Source of the DNA: Verrucomicrobiaceae bacterium
GTDB lineage: Bacteria; Verrucomicrobiota; Verrucomicrobiia; Verrucomicrobiales; Verrucomicrobiaceae
Assembly (NCBI GenBank): GCA_015075365.1
Contig: JABTUN010000004.1
Coordinates: 558,001 to 622,000 of the forward strand
Direction: 5' to 3'
DNA: 64,000 nucleotides
Shown: positions 1 through 11,109 of the stretch, in pieces
Position numbering within the stretch: the stretch's first letter is position 1
How the letters are laid out: each line of letters opens with the position of its first letter
The notes under the pieces: generated by a model
Databases searched by the model: none
What the model was told of the DNA's origin: nothing
Seen by the model: only the letters and a program-made list of their open reading frames with translations
Made by a program: the position numbers and the translations under genes

Positions 1-821
1 CACCACCTATTACCAGCCGCATGGACGCCACCTCGAACCGCGGTGCGATCCCGCGTGCGTCGAGGCCATCCGTGCGGTGATCGAGGCTCATCCCACCTAT
101 GGCGTGCGCATGACTCATGCCCGTCTCACCAAAGGCCAGGGCATGATCGTCAACCGCAAGAAGGTCCACCGCATCATGCGCCTGCACCGCTGGACATGCA
201 GGCAGCGCCGCATCGGCCGCCGTCCGCGTGTGCAGCACCTCAAATCCATCGCCGCAGCCCCCAACCAGCGTTGGGCCACCGACATCGCCACCGTGGACTG
301 CGGGCGCGACGGCTGGTGCGCCTTCGTGCCGGTCGTCGACTGCTGCTCGCGTGAAGTCCTCGGCTGGGATCTGGCGCACACCGCCCGAGCCAAGACCGCC
401 GAGCGTGCGCTGGAAGAGGCCCTGCTGCACCGCTTCGGCACCACTCGAGGCGCTCCATCAGGACTCACCTTGCGCCACGATAACGGCCTTGTCTTCGGCT
501 CACGAGCCTACCGCGCCCTCGTGCGTGACTACGGCCTCACGCAGGAATACATCGCTCCCTACACGCCCGAGCAAAACGGCCTGTGCGAGCGGTTCATCCG
601 CACCTTCAAAGAGGAATGCGCCTGGCAGCACCGCTTTGACAACCTCACCGCCGCACGCGCGACGGTCGCCAGATACATCGAACACTACAACACCCAGCGC
701 ACCCACTCCGCCCTCAACTACAACACCCCACGCCAAACCTACCTCACCCTATGCAACCCACCCCATCAACAAGCCGCCTGAACAACACTGGCTCTTGTCC
801 AACTTTGAGGGGAGCACTACA
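1..821 (+). mobile_element. IS3-family insertion sequence, right-hand part
   Basis: The element contains the OrfB transposase and probably ends around 796-821, where TGTCCAACTTTGAGGGG is followed by AGCACTACA. This resembles right terminal inverted repeats of IS3-family elements, which typically end in CA. The left end is outside the window, so neither the inverted-repeat partner nor a target duplication could be checked. The element sits about 45 bp past the stop codon of carB, in the convergent gap, and disrupts no visible gene. Confidence 0.7.
2..781 (+). CDS. IS3-family transposase OrfB, 5' end outside window
   Basis: This is the integrase-type (rve, DDE) transposase of an IS3-family insertion sequence. 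The frame is open from the first full codon at position 2, so the N-terminus and the usual upstream OrfA lie outside the window. The HTH_21-like segment (HPTYGVRM, then NRKKVHRIMRLHRW) is followed by the catalytic core. The candidate DDE residues are Asp in WATDIATV (codon 281-283), Asp in LRHDNG (479-481) and Glu in NGLCERF (587-589), followed by the family-typical RTFKEE. The C-terminal HYNTQRTHSALNYNTP motif is intact, so this part looks functional. OrfB is normally made by a -1 frameshift from OrfA, which cannot be checked here. Confidence 0.95.
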   Translation, partial: TTYYQPHGRHLEPRCDPACVEAIRAVIEAHPTYGVRMTHARLTKGQGMIVNRKKVHRIMRLHRWTCRQRRIGRRPRVQHLKSIAAAPNQRWATDIATVDCGRDGWCAFVPVVDCCSREVLGWDLAHTARAKTAERALEEALLHRFGTTRGAPSGLTLRHDNGLVFGSRAYRALVRDYGLTQEYIAPYTPEQNGLCERFIRTFKEECAWQHRFDNLTAARATVARYIEHYNTQRTHSALNYNTPRQTYLTLCNPPHQQAA

Positions 822-866
822 TAACTTCGTGCTGTGTCATATTGATGATCAAGTCACCGCCCACCG

Positions 867-4232
<3,366 letters not shown>

Positions 4233-4313
4233 GAGAGCAGAGAGCGAAGGGCGTAGAGCGGAGGGTTGGGAAAGCGTATGATCTGGGCGCTTTCGGGGTC
4301 CCCGGAGGGGACG

Positions 4314-4332
4314 AACAGGTTGAAAACCTGTT
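4314..4332. repeat. 19-bp perfect palindrome of the FQPV-type dispersed repeat
   Basis: AACAGGTT-GAA-AACCTGTT is a perfect inverted repeat with a 3-nt loop in the carB/proC divergent gap. Translated toward carB it gives TGFQPV, a peptide I recall as a recurrent false N-terminal extension in planctomycete and verrucomicrobial annotations. That recollection is the basis for calling it dispersed; no second copy was found in this window. Confidence 0.6.
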
Positions 4333-4398
4333 CCACTTTGGCCGGAAAGCGCGGCATCTTGCATGGACTGGGGGGGGCGTCAAATGCAGGGGGCAGAA

Positions 4399-4482
4399 TT
4401 CCTGATTTTAGATTTTCGATTTGGCGAAAGCGGGGCAGGAGTGCGGGAACAGGGCAAATCAGAAACCAACAATCTAAAATTC
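4399..4482. repeat. AT-rich inverted repeat just upstream of proC
   Basis: ATTTTAGATT at 4405-4414 has its exact reverse complement AATCTAAAAT at 4471-4480. The flanks are also related (CGATTTGG against CAAATCAG). The patch is far more AT-rich than its surroundings and ends directly at the proC ATG. One strand reads NRKSKIRNS, resembling dispersed KSKIQNPKSKI-type repeat peptides I know from other phyla. It may carry promoter elements, but none can be assigned with confidence. Confidence 0.5.
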
Positions 4483-5283
4483 ATGAAGATCGGACTCATC
4501 GGATGCGGAAAAATGGGCGGCGCGCTGCTGCGCGGCATCGAATCGGCCCTCGGCGCGAAAAACGTCAGCGTGGCTCTCTGCGATGCCGTGCCCGCCGCGG
4601 TCAAAGCGCTGCAGGACAGCCTGAAATGCCGCTCGAAGGCCGAATCCGCTCTCAAAGTGGCCGAAACGTCCGAAATCGTCATTCTGGCCGTGAAACCGGC
4701 CGACATGGAAAAACTCTGCGTTTCGCTCGGGAAGGCCAAAAACCGTCCGCTTTACCTCAGCATCGCCGCCGGCATCACCATCGCGAAGCTGGAGGCCTGG
4801 CTCGGCGAAGGCCAGCGCGTCATCCGCACCATGCCGAACACGCCCGCGCTCGTCGGAGCCGGTGCGGCGGGCTTTTCCCGTGGCGCGCACGCCACCGCGG
4901 CGGATGCCGAACTCGCTGCGAAGCTCCTCGGAGCCGTCGGTACGGCCGATGAAGTCGCCGAGAAGCTGCTCGATGCCGTCACCGGCCTCAGCGGCAGCGG
5001 CCCGGCCTACATTTACACTGTGATCGAGGCGCTGGCCGATGGCGGCGTGCTCATGGGCCTGCCGCGAGCCGCCGCGCTCCGTCTGGCCGCGCAAACCGTC
5101 ACTGGCGCGGCCAAAATGGTGCTCGAGACCGGCAAACACCCCGCCGCGCTGCGCGACGAGGTCACCAGCCCCGGCGGCACAACCATCGCCGCGCTCGAAC
5201 AGCTCGAAAAACACGGCCTGCGCAACTCGCTCATCCAGGCGGTGCGTGCCGCGACGGAGAAGAGCAAGGATCTGGGCAAATAA
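4483..5283 (+). CDS. proC: Pyrroline-5-carboxylate reductase
   Basis: ProC reduces pyrroline-5-carboxylate to proline with NAD(P)H, the last step of proline synthesis, in the cytoplasm. The 266-aa product starts MKIGLIGCGKMGGALLRGI, a Rossmann nucleotide-binding loop. It has the family signature near the C-terminus (GLSGSGPAYIYTVIEALADGG, then LRDEVTSPGGTTIAAL). The length is standard. The ATG at 4483 is preferred over an upstream in-frame start at 4363, because the upstream part is encoded by an AT-rich repeat and resembles no ProC. A small unknown gene follows after 3 nt, so the two are probably co-transcribed. Confidence 0.97.
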   Translation: MKIGLIGCGKMGGALLRGIESALGAKNVSVALCDAVPAAVKALQDSLKCRSKAESALKVAETSEIVILAVKPADMEKLCVSLGKAKNRPLYLSIAAGITIAKLEAWLGEGQRVIRTMPNTPALVGAGAAGFSRGAHATAADAELAAKLLGAVGTADEVAEKLLDAVTGLSGSGPAYIYTVIEALADGGVLMGLPRAAALRLAAQTVTGAAKMVLETGKHPAALRDEVTSPGGTTIAALEQLEKHGLRNSLIQAVRAATEKSKDLGK

Positions 5284-5286
5284 GCC

Positions 5287-5982
5287 ATGCCCACGCCCCT
5301 CATCCTGCTCGGCACCGGCCGTCCGCCGGGTGACACGTCCGGAAACACCGTGCTCGACGTGCATCTGCACCTCGATCACCCCGAGTCACCCATCTCCATG
5401 GGCGAAACCTGGGGCCGTCAGACGACCGGAGCAGGCTACACGCTGCGCCAGGCCGCGGAATCGAGAAACGAACCGCATCTGCGCGCCTGCGGCTGCGAGT
5501 GGCTCCTGCTCGTCGCCACCGAGGAAAAGCTGCGCGGCCGTCTTTTCACCCCGGAGGAAATCCTGGCCCGCCGCCCGGCCTCCGCGCCGGTTTCGCCGCC
5601 TCCACCCGCGAAACGCTCGGTCCCGACCACGCCCGATTCCCTTCCGAAAATCCGTGCCGCGATCGAGAAACAGGACTTCGAGGCCCTTGAAGGCCTGCGC
5701 GATGTCCTGAACGACGAACTCGTCCACCAAGTCGCCGCCGGCTGGCGCGCGGACTTGCCATGGAGCGTGAAAGACGCCTACGCCGCCCTCTTGATGGACC
5801 AAACCGCCGCCTGCGTGCGCCCGATCTTCCAGGACGCACTTCGTTCCCCCACTCCTGAATCCCGCGCCTACGCCGTCTGCGTGCTCAAAGGCGACTTCAG
5901 TCTTTTCGAGGCCATGATGAGCGATGGCGGCGTCGATGCGGCCAAGGTCGATACGTTAGTCCGTACGTTGTTCACGCTTTAG
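5287..5982 (+). CDS. Hypothetical protein downstream of proC
   Basis: I do not recognise this 231-aa protein. It starts 3 nt after the proC stop, so it probably shares the proC transcript. No signal peptide or membrane segment is visible. The N-terminal part (1-105) is a mixed region with HLHLDHPESP and a WLLLVATEEKLRGRLFTPEE segment. A Pro-rich linker (PVSPPPPAKRSVP) follows, and then an alpha-helical C-terminal part (about 118-231). The last residues (LFTL) and the TAG stop are encoded by the left arm of a REPIN-like inverted repeat (5965-5986), so the original C-terminus may have been different. Confidence 0.75.
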   Translation: MPTPLILLGTGRPPGDTSGNTVLDVHLHLDHPESPISMGETWGRQTTGAGYTLRQAAESRNEPHLRACGCEWLLLVATEEKLRGRLFTPEEILARRPASAPVSPPPPAKRSVPTTPDSLPKIRAAIEKQDFEALEGLRDVLNDELVHQVAAGWRADLPWSVKDAYAALLMDQTAACVRPIFQDALRSPTPESRAYAVCVLKGDFSLFEAMMSDGGVDAAKVDTLVRTLFTL

Positions 5983-6025
5983 CGTGTCTCCGGTGGCTCC
6001 AGGCACGCTAAAGCGTGAACAACGT
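5965..6025. repeat. REPIN-like inverted repeat, family B
   Basis: Two perfectly complementary 22-nt arms (5965-5986 and 6004-6025) flank a 17-nt loop. Each arm has a lead (ACGTTGTT) and a nested palindrome CACGCTTTAGCGTG. This layout, a head plus small palindrome in inverted pairs, matches the REPIN elements at 35982-37942 but with a different sequence. It lies between convergent genes and could also serve as a bidirectional terminator, though no clear T-tract follows. Confidence 0.75.
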
Positions 6026-6029
6026 GCCA

Positions 6030-6767
6030 TCACATCCGCCGCACCCAGCGCATGCCCAGCGCCACACTCCACTGAAACTTCCGCGCGTGCTCGCGGATCA
6101 GAAACGGCATGTCACAGACCTTGGCGAGGTGGAAATGCGGCTCCAGCAGCGACGTCAGCCACTCGCGCGTCGATCCCTGCGGCCAGTTCCCGCGCGGCGT
6201 GAACTCCTCCAGCCACGTGCAGGGCGTGGTGAGCAGCAACTGCCCACCCGGCCGCACCAGCGATGGCAAACGCTCGATCAACTTCAGCGGATCGGTCAGC
6301 CGGCACAGCAGATTCGCCGCATGCACGATGTCGAATTCGCCCAAGTCAGCGCGCAGGTTCATCGCATCGCCCTGCTCGAAGGAAACACGATCACGACGCA
6401 GATTCGCCGGCACACGCGCCACCAGCGCCGTGCGCGCGCTGCCTTCATCGACACACTCGTAGGCCATCTCGCCCGCCGCGGCCAGTTGCGCCGCCGCATC
6501 GACAAAACTCTGCGAGAAGTCGATGCCCAGCACCTTCACGCCGAAGTTCGCCAGCTCAAAACTCGACCGTCCCACCGCACAGCCCAGATCGAGCGCCACC
6601 GCCTCGCAGGGCGTTTTCGGCAGATCGATCAACTCCATCACCGTGCGCACCGGAAACCCCAGCGCCTCGCGCGGCCCGTTTTCCCACGGCATCACCTCGG
6701 CGGGCGTGCCAAAGTGAAACAGCAGGTATTCATCGAGCAGGCGGCGGGTTTCGTAGATGTTCGGCAT
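6030..6767 (-). CDS. Putative 4-mercaptohistidine N1-methyltransferase (OvoA C-terminal type)
   Basis: This is a SAM-dependent class I methyltransferase of 245 aa. The N-terminal block NIYETRRLLDEYLLFHFG is characteristic, to my knowledge, of the family like the methyltransferase half of OvoA, which methylates 5-thiohistidine to ovothiol A. The SAM-binding motif I is ALDLGCAVGRSSFELA, the acidic loop is VLGIDFS, and FEQGDAMNL and DIVHAANLLCRL follow. It is a free-standing domain; the sulfoxide-synthase half is not in this window. The start at 6767 (MPNIYETRR) is chosen because the upstream frame encodes only intergenic sequence next to the alr stop. It follows alr after 57 bp on the same strand. 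Substrate assignment is by family only. Confidence 0.7.
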   Translation of the reverse strand: MPNIYETRRLLDEYLLFHFGTPAEVMPWENGPREALGFPVRTVMELIDLPKTPCEAVALDLGCAVGRSSFELANFGVKVLGIDFSQSFVDAAAQLAAAGEMAYECVDEGSARTALVARVPANLRRDRVSFEQGDAMNLRADLGEFDIVHAANLLCRLTDPLKLIERLPSLVRPGGQLLLTTPCTWLEEFTPRGNWPQGSTREWLTSLLEPHFHLAKVCDMPFLIREHARKFQWSVALGMRWVRRM

Positions 6768-6824
6768 GAGGTTCTCGGTTCGCAGTTCTCTGTTAAACCG
6801 GGAACCGGGAACAGCGAACTGCAT

Positions 6825-7946
6825 TTAGACGTAAACGCGCGGCACGCGCGCATGGATGTTCGTCAGCACCTCATACGGGATCGTGCCGGCCCAATCAGCC
6901 ACGTCTTGGGCGGAAATGCCGTCGCCAATGAGCGTGACGGCGTCGCCGTTGTAGGCGGTGCCCCATTCGAGGTTCACCATGAACTGGTCCATGCACACAC
7001 GGCCCACAATCGGATGCCGCTGGCCGCGAATGATGACCTGACCGCGATTCGACAACGCTCGAAAATAGCCATCGCCATAGCCGACAGGCACCGTGACGAC
7101 GCGCACAGGGTGATCGGGCTTCCACGTGCCGCCGTAGCTCACGGCGTTGCCAGGCTGAACGACCTTGAAATACACGACTTCCGATTTCCAGCTCAGCGCG
7201 GGTTTCACTGCGATGCTTTGCCTTGTCTCACGCGAGGGATACACGCCGTAGAGCATGATGCCGGGCCGCACGAGGTCGAGATGGCTTTCCGGAAGCTGCA
7301 AAATGCCGCCGGAGTTCGCGATGTGGCGCTGTGGCGGCTTCAGGCCACGTTTCGGGTAAAACTCGAGCACTTCGAGGAATCGCGCGAGCTGCTCCTTCGC
7401 GCTAGAGAGGTCTTCCGCATCCGAATTCGCGAAGTGCGAGTAGATCCCGGCGATCTCGATGTTTGGGAAGGTGAGGCTGGCCTCCAGCAGCTTCTCCGCG
7501 CTGTACCAATGCACACCGATGCGCTCCATGCCGGTGTCGATCTTCAGATGGACCCGCGCTTTCTTTTTCGCCACGGCGGCCGCGTCGTCGATCTGGCGCA
7601 TTTTGTCGATGGAGGAGGCCGCCATCATCAAATCGTGCTCGATGAACTCCGGGATCTGCCGCGCCACCACGCCTCCGAAGACGAGAATCGGCTGCTTGAT
7701 GCCCGCACGGCGCAAAACGACCGCTTCTTCGAGCAGGGCGACGCCAAAACACGTCGCGCCATGCGCCGCGAGATGCTGCGAGACCTCGACGATGCCGTGG
7801 CCATACGCGTTCGCCTTCACCACGGGCATCACCTCCGCCGCGCCCACATGCGCCCGGATCGCGTCGAAATTCTGCGCGATCGTGCCGAGACTGACTTCGA
7901 CGTGGGTTGGGCGGATGGCGTCGGTTGGGTTCAAGTGCGGGGACAC
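6825..7946 (-). CDS. alr: Alanine racemase
   Basis: Alr is a PLP enzyme interconverting L- and D-alanine for peptidoglycan synthesis. The 373-aa protein has the PLP-lysine motif AEVMPVVKANAYGHG (Lys44), a TIM-barrel N-terminal domain, the C-domain tyrosine motif GNAVSYGGTW, and the conserved VCMDQFMVNLEW segment with the usual metal/substrate loop. The start is GTG at 7946, 4 nt after the stop of the upstream DUF1802 gene, which suggests translational coupling. An in-frame alternative start with a better match to the family is not evident. Confidence 0.95.
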   Translation of the reverse strand: MSPHLNPTDAIRPTHVEVSLGTIAQNFDAIRAHVGAAEVMPVVKANAYGHGIVEVSQHLAAHGATCFGVALLEEAVVLRRAGIKQPILVFGGVVARQIPEFIEHDLMMAASSIDKMRQIDDAAAVAKKKARVHLKIDTGMERIGVHWYSAEKLLEASLTFPNIEIAGIYSHFANSDAEDLSSAKEQLARFLEVLEFYPKRGLKPPQRHIANSGGILQLPESHLDLVRPGIMLYGVYPSRETRQSIAVKPALSWKSEVVYFKVVQPGNAVSYGGTWKPDHPVRVVTVPVGYGDGYFRALSNRGQVIIRGQRHPIVGRVCMDQFMVNLEWGTAYNGDAVTLIGDGISAQDVADWAGTIPYEVLTNIHARVPRVYV

Positions 7947-7950
7947 TCGG

Positions 7951-8526
7951 CTAGCCCAGGATCGCTTTCAACTTGGCAGACACGTCCGCAAAGGCCTCAT
8001 CGCTCAGCGCGGGTGTGGCAGCCGCCGCCATCGGCAATCCCTCCTCCGGCAGCGTGATCCAGGAGCGGCAGCCGCCGTAGCTTTTGGCATACGGAAAGTG
8101 CCAGCGCTGCGGCAGCTTGTAGGCGCGCACGAGGGCGACGTGGAGGCAGCTTTCGTCGTCATAGACGAAGCGCTCTTTGACGACGTTCTCATTCCAGATG
8201 TGCAGCGGGGCCAGGGCGGCGACTTTGTCCCAATCGGTGACCTTCCACACCTGCTCGAGCGTGGCGCAGCCGTCGATGTCCACGGTCTGGCGCTCTTCTT
8301 CCGGCGGAAATGCCCGCTGCGTGTTCTCGGGAGTCCAGCTCAGGTCCGCGGCCTGATTGTGAAACCAGGTCGGAAACAGGAAAAACTCGCGATGCTTCCA
8401 TTGAAAGCCGCCGCGGCCCTCGTGGATGCCGCCTTTGCGCAAAATGATGCTCAGCCTGCCCTGCGTCAGCGCATCGCAGACGAAGGACCATTCTTTGAAA
8501 CCGGTGGGGGCGGGGAGCTGGGGCAT
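7951..8526 (-). CDS. DUF1802 family protein
   Basis: This is a 191-aa cytoplasmic protein of unknown function. It fits DUF1802 by GFKEWSFVCDALTQGRLSII followed by LRKGGIHEGRGGFQWKHREF and FLFPTWFHNQA. No catalytic signature is known to me for the family. The ATG at 8526 (MPQLPAPTGF) is preferred over an upstream TTG at 8559. The gene is 50 bp downstream of the pseudoprotease gene and 4 nt upstream of alr, so it probably belongs to the same transcript. Confidence 0.85.
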   Translation of the reverse strand: MPQLPAPTGFKEWSFVCDALTQGRLSIILRKGGIHEGRGGFQWKHREFFLFPTWFHNQAADLSWTPENTQRAFPPEEERQTVDIDGCATLEQVWKVTDWDKVAALAPLHIWNENVVKERFVYDDESCLHVALVRAYKLPQRWHFPYAKSYGGCRSWITLPEEGLPMAAAATPALSDEAFADVSAKLKAILG

Positions 8527-8576
8527 GCGTGTGATTACGCGGACGTTTGCCGAGGGCAAGCCGGGGATTGTCCGCT

Positions 8577-10163
8577 TTAGCGTGCGCCGCTGGTTCGCTT
8601 TTGGTGCTCGAGGAAGGCCTGGCGGGCCTCGGTGTCCCGCCCTGCTTTTTTGAGTGTGCGGGCGAGGTTCATCCAGGCGGATTTGTGATCAGGCTTCAGG
8701 CGTGTGGTGGACTGGTAGGCCTTGATGGCGGTGTCGAGGTCGCCTTTTTTGTCAGAGAGTAGACCCTGGTAATACCAGGCGTCCGCGGAGCGGGCATTGA
8801 GGTTGAGCGCGCGGCGGATGGATTGCTCCGCGCCGTCATAATCGCGTTTTTTGCCGCGCACATAGGCCATGAGGTAATGAGCATGCGCATAGTCAGGCGA
8901 AAGCAGGATGAGACGTTCGAGCGCTTCGGCCGCCTGTCCGATATCGCCGTCCTGGATGCGGCGGGTGGCCAGGAGCAGCCAGGCGATGCGATCATCCGGC
9001 TGCTGCTGCGTGGCGAGCTCGAGCGCCTCGCGGTCCTCGGAGGAGCCGGGAACGGGAGGCGAGGACTTGTCCCGCAGTTTGGATAGGGCGAGCTGCTGCC
9101 AGTAAAGCCCGGCCTTGGGATCAAGCGCCACGGCCTTGCGCTGGCAACTGACGGCCTCCGCGCTGCCGCCGAGATGACCGGCGGCGATGCCGAGGAGCGC
9201 CCAGCACTCGGCATTGCGCGGGTACTTGCGGGCGAGACGCACGAGGCGCGGCAAGGCCGCCTCCAGGCGCTTGTTTTGCAGCAATTCAAAGGCGTCAAGG
9301 AACTCCCTGCTCCTGACGACCTGGATGATGGTGGGCGCTCCGGGCAGGTTGGTGAGCGGTTGGAGCGGCAGGTTTTTCCGGCGCGCCTCGGCAGCCGCGG
9401 CGTCAATGTCGAGGGCGAAGTTCATCCAGCTCTTCAACGGCACCTGCATGCCGACCATGGCAATCACACGCCCTGAGTCATCAAGCACGGGGGAGCCGAC
9501 CGCGCCGGGGGACTCCGCGCCTTTGACAGGCAGCCAGCCGAGCGAGGTGACGGAGGTGTCCGCCGCGATGGTGGCTGGCGCGAGCACGAGCCCGCGCTTT
9601 TCGGAGACAGCGACGACATGGCAGGGCTGCGGTTTGGAGAAGTCCGCGCCCGTGTTCAACGGCAGGGGAGTGGTGGCGGTGACCTCCGCCTGGAGCAGCG
9701 CCACACCGCTGCTCACATCCACGAGGTAAAAGCCCTCCGCTTTTTGATTCGTGCCGTTGGGGGAGGTGAGGGTGATGTAATCGACCCTGGCCGCGATCTC
9801 GGGATGAAGCAGGCCGGCATCGGTGATCACCAGGCCACGGTCATTGGCATAAAACCCCGCGCCATGCGCGAGCTGGCCGCCAAACTGGTCCCACACGCGG
9901 ATGCTGAGGACGGAATCGACCACTTTGCCGCCGAGATCGCGCGTTTTGATGTCCTGCACGGTGGGGACCACGCTGAGCGCGGGATCAGGGAGGAAGCCCA
10001 GCGGGGGGAGGAGGTCGGGTGACCGGTCGAGGTCGAAATCCTCGGTCATGGGCACGTCATCGAGGCCGGGCAGCGGGAGCACATCCGGGTGAAGCCCGGC
10101 GGGTTCCTGAGCGGAGGCCAGGAGCCTCATGGAGAGGAAAAGCACGCCAATGTGACGAAACAT
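8577..10163 (-). CDS. Secreted trypsin-like pseudoprotease with TPR repeats
   Basis: The 528-aa product starts MFRHIGVLFLSMRLLASAQ, a signal peptide; the frame upstream to 10391 is non-coding. Residues about 70-270 have the HtrA/trypsin fold layout, but the catalytic positions look lost: VITDAGLL replaces the usual TNAHVV (His), SSGVALLQ replaces the Asp-Ala-Leu motif, and GAVGSPVL replaces GNSGGPL (Ser). Residues about 300-525 are TPR-like helical repeats (for example AECWALLGIAAGHLGGSAEA and SADAWYYQGLLSDKKGDLDT). A periplasmic scaffold role is inferred. The stop codon lies inside CGCTTTAGCGTG (8573-8584), identical to the core of the 5965 repeat. It is divergent from the barrel gene at 10282. 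Confidence 0.8.
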   Translation of the reverse strand: MFRHIGVLFLSMRLLASAQEPAGLHPDVLPLPGLDDVPMTEDFDLDRSPDLLPPLGFLPDPALSVVPTVQDIKTRDLGGKVVDSVLSIRVWDQFGGQLAHGAGFYANDRGLVITDAGLLHPEIAARVDYITLTSPNGTNQKAEGFYLVDVSSGVALLQAEVTATTPLPLNTGADFSKPQPCHVVAVSEKRGLVLAPATIAADTSVTSLGWLPVKGAESPGAVGSPVLDDSGRVIAMVGMQVPLKSWMNFALDIDAAAAEARRKNLPLQPLTNLPGAPTIIQVVRSREFLDAFELLQNKRLEAALPRLVRLARKYPRNAECWALLGIAAGHLGGSAEAVSCQRKAVALDPKAGLYWQQLALSKLRDKSSPPVPGSSEDREALELATQQQPDDRIAWLLLATRRIQDGDIGQAAEALERLILLSPDYAHAHYLMAYVRGKKRDYDGAEQSIRRALNLNARSADAWYYQGLLSDKKGDLDTAIKAYQSTTRLKPDHKSAWMNLARTLKKAGRDTEARQAFLEHQKRTSGAR

Positions 10164-10206
10164 GCACACAGGATGGACATGGCAGGGCGGGTTGGGAGCC
10201 GGTTTC

Positions 10207-10224
10207 TGTGACGATTTGTTCACA
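10207..10224. promoter_or_regulatory. Palindromic operator-like site TGTGACGATTTGTTCACA
   Basis: This near-palindrome sits in the divergent gap between the genes starting at 10163 and 10282. The half-sites GTGA/TCAC are 8 nt apart, so this is not the canonical 6-nt CRP spacing. Similar sequences occur at 12558, 30209 and 32405. The binding protein is unknown. Confidence 0.4.
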
Positions 10225-10281
10225 TGGAACTGATTTCTCCGCATGGGTGCGATGGATAAAGGGCATGACCCTTTTCCCGAC

Positions 10282-11073
10282 ATGAAACGCCTCCTCATCC
10301 TTGCCGCCCTCCTGCCGCTCGCCGCGCTGCACGCGGATCTCGACCTCAAGAGCCTGGCGGCGGAAAAGGCGGAGGACGCCGCGGAGTTCAAGAAGCGGAA
10401 TTTTGGTCCTTACGTTGGCGTTTACGCGGGCGAAACCTTCGGCCAGGAGGGACGTGTGACGATCAACGGCCGCGCGTTTCCGATGGAGGATGTGGACGGT
10501 GCCGCGATGTTTGGCATGGAGATCGGCAAGAGCTGGCGTCTGAAGAAGCTGCCGCTCATCGTCTCGACGCGGTTTGAAGGCACGTTCAGCCAGACGGCGC
10601 TGCGCGGCAGCCTGGGGAATTTCAACGGCGCGGCAGTGACGAACGACCCGGTCTCCTACGAGGCGGACATGAACTCGCTCATGTTCACGCTAGGCGGCTC
10701 GCTCACGCTCGATCTGTGGCGTTACCGCGGTCGCCTGGGCCAGATGACGGGCTCGCCCACGCTGGGGAAGGTACTGGCGGGCTTCAAGCCCTATGTCGGC
10801 GCGGGTTTCGGCGGCGGCCAGGTGTGGTTCCGCAACGCGGTGACACGCTCCGATTCACAAGCCAATCACGGCGGAACGCTGGCACCAGCGGCCACGGGTT
10901 TCTCCATCGACGAGTTCATCAGCGCCTGGCACTGGTACGCGGGCCTGGAGTGGAGCTGGGAGGATCGTTACAGCGTCTTTGCCGAGTATCGTGACTTCAA
11001 CTTTGGCGACATGGACAACCTGAGCGCCTTTGGCTCCGACGGCTACCTCGTGGGCTTCCGCTACCGCTATTGA
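10282..11073 (+). CDS. Predicted outer-membrane beta-barrel protein
   Basis: The 263-aa protein has a signal peptide (MKRLLILAALLPLAALHAD) and then alternating strands typical of an opacity/OmpW-like 8-stranded barrel: FGPYVGVYAGETFG, VSTRFEGTFS, LMFTLGGSLTLDLW, FKPYVGAGFGGGQVWF, WHWYAGLEWSWEDRYSVFAEYRDF. It ends FRYRY with a terminal aromatic residue, as expected for BAM-dependent insertion. The ATG at 10282 is chosen over an upstream one at 10243 because it begins the signal peptide. It heads a co-directional set with the lipoprotein at 11110 and the TPR protein at 11590. The ligand or role is unknown. Confidence 0.8.
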   Translation: MKRLLILAALLPLAALHADLDLKSLAAEKAEDAAEFKKRNFGPYVGVYAGETFGQEGRVTINGRAFPMEDVDGAAMFGMEIGKSWRLKKLPLIVSTRFEGTFSQTALRGSLGNFNGAAVTNDPVSYEADMNSLMFTLGGSLTLDLWRYRGRLGQMTGSPTLGKVLAGFKPYVGAGFGGGQVWFRNAVTRSDSQANHGGTLAPAATGFSIDEFISAWHWYAGLEWSWEDRYSVFAEYRDFNFGDMDNLSAFGSDGYLVGFRYRY

Positions 11074-11109
11074 TTCTTCATCCCTCACAAACCTGACCCG
11101 CATCGTCCC

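Noticed and set aside
4233..4364. N-terminal extension of CarB
   Set aside because: It runs through the FQPV-type repeat and has no similarity to CarB N-termini.
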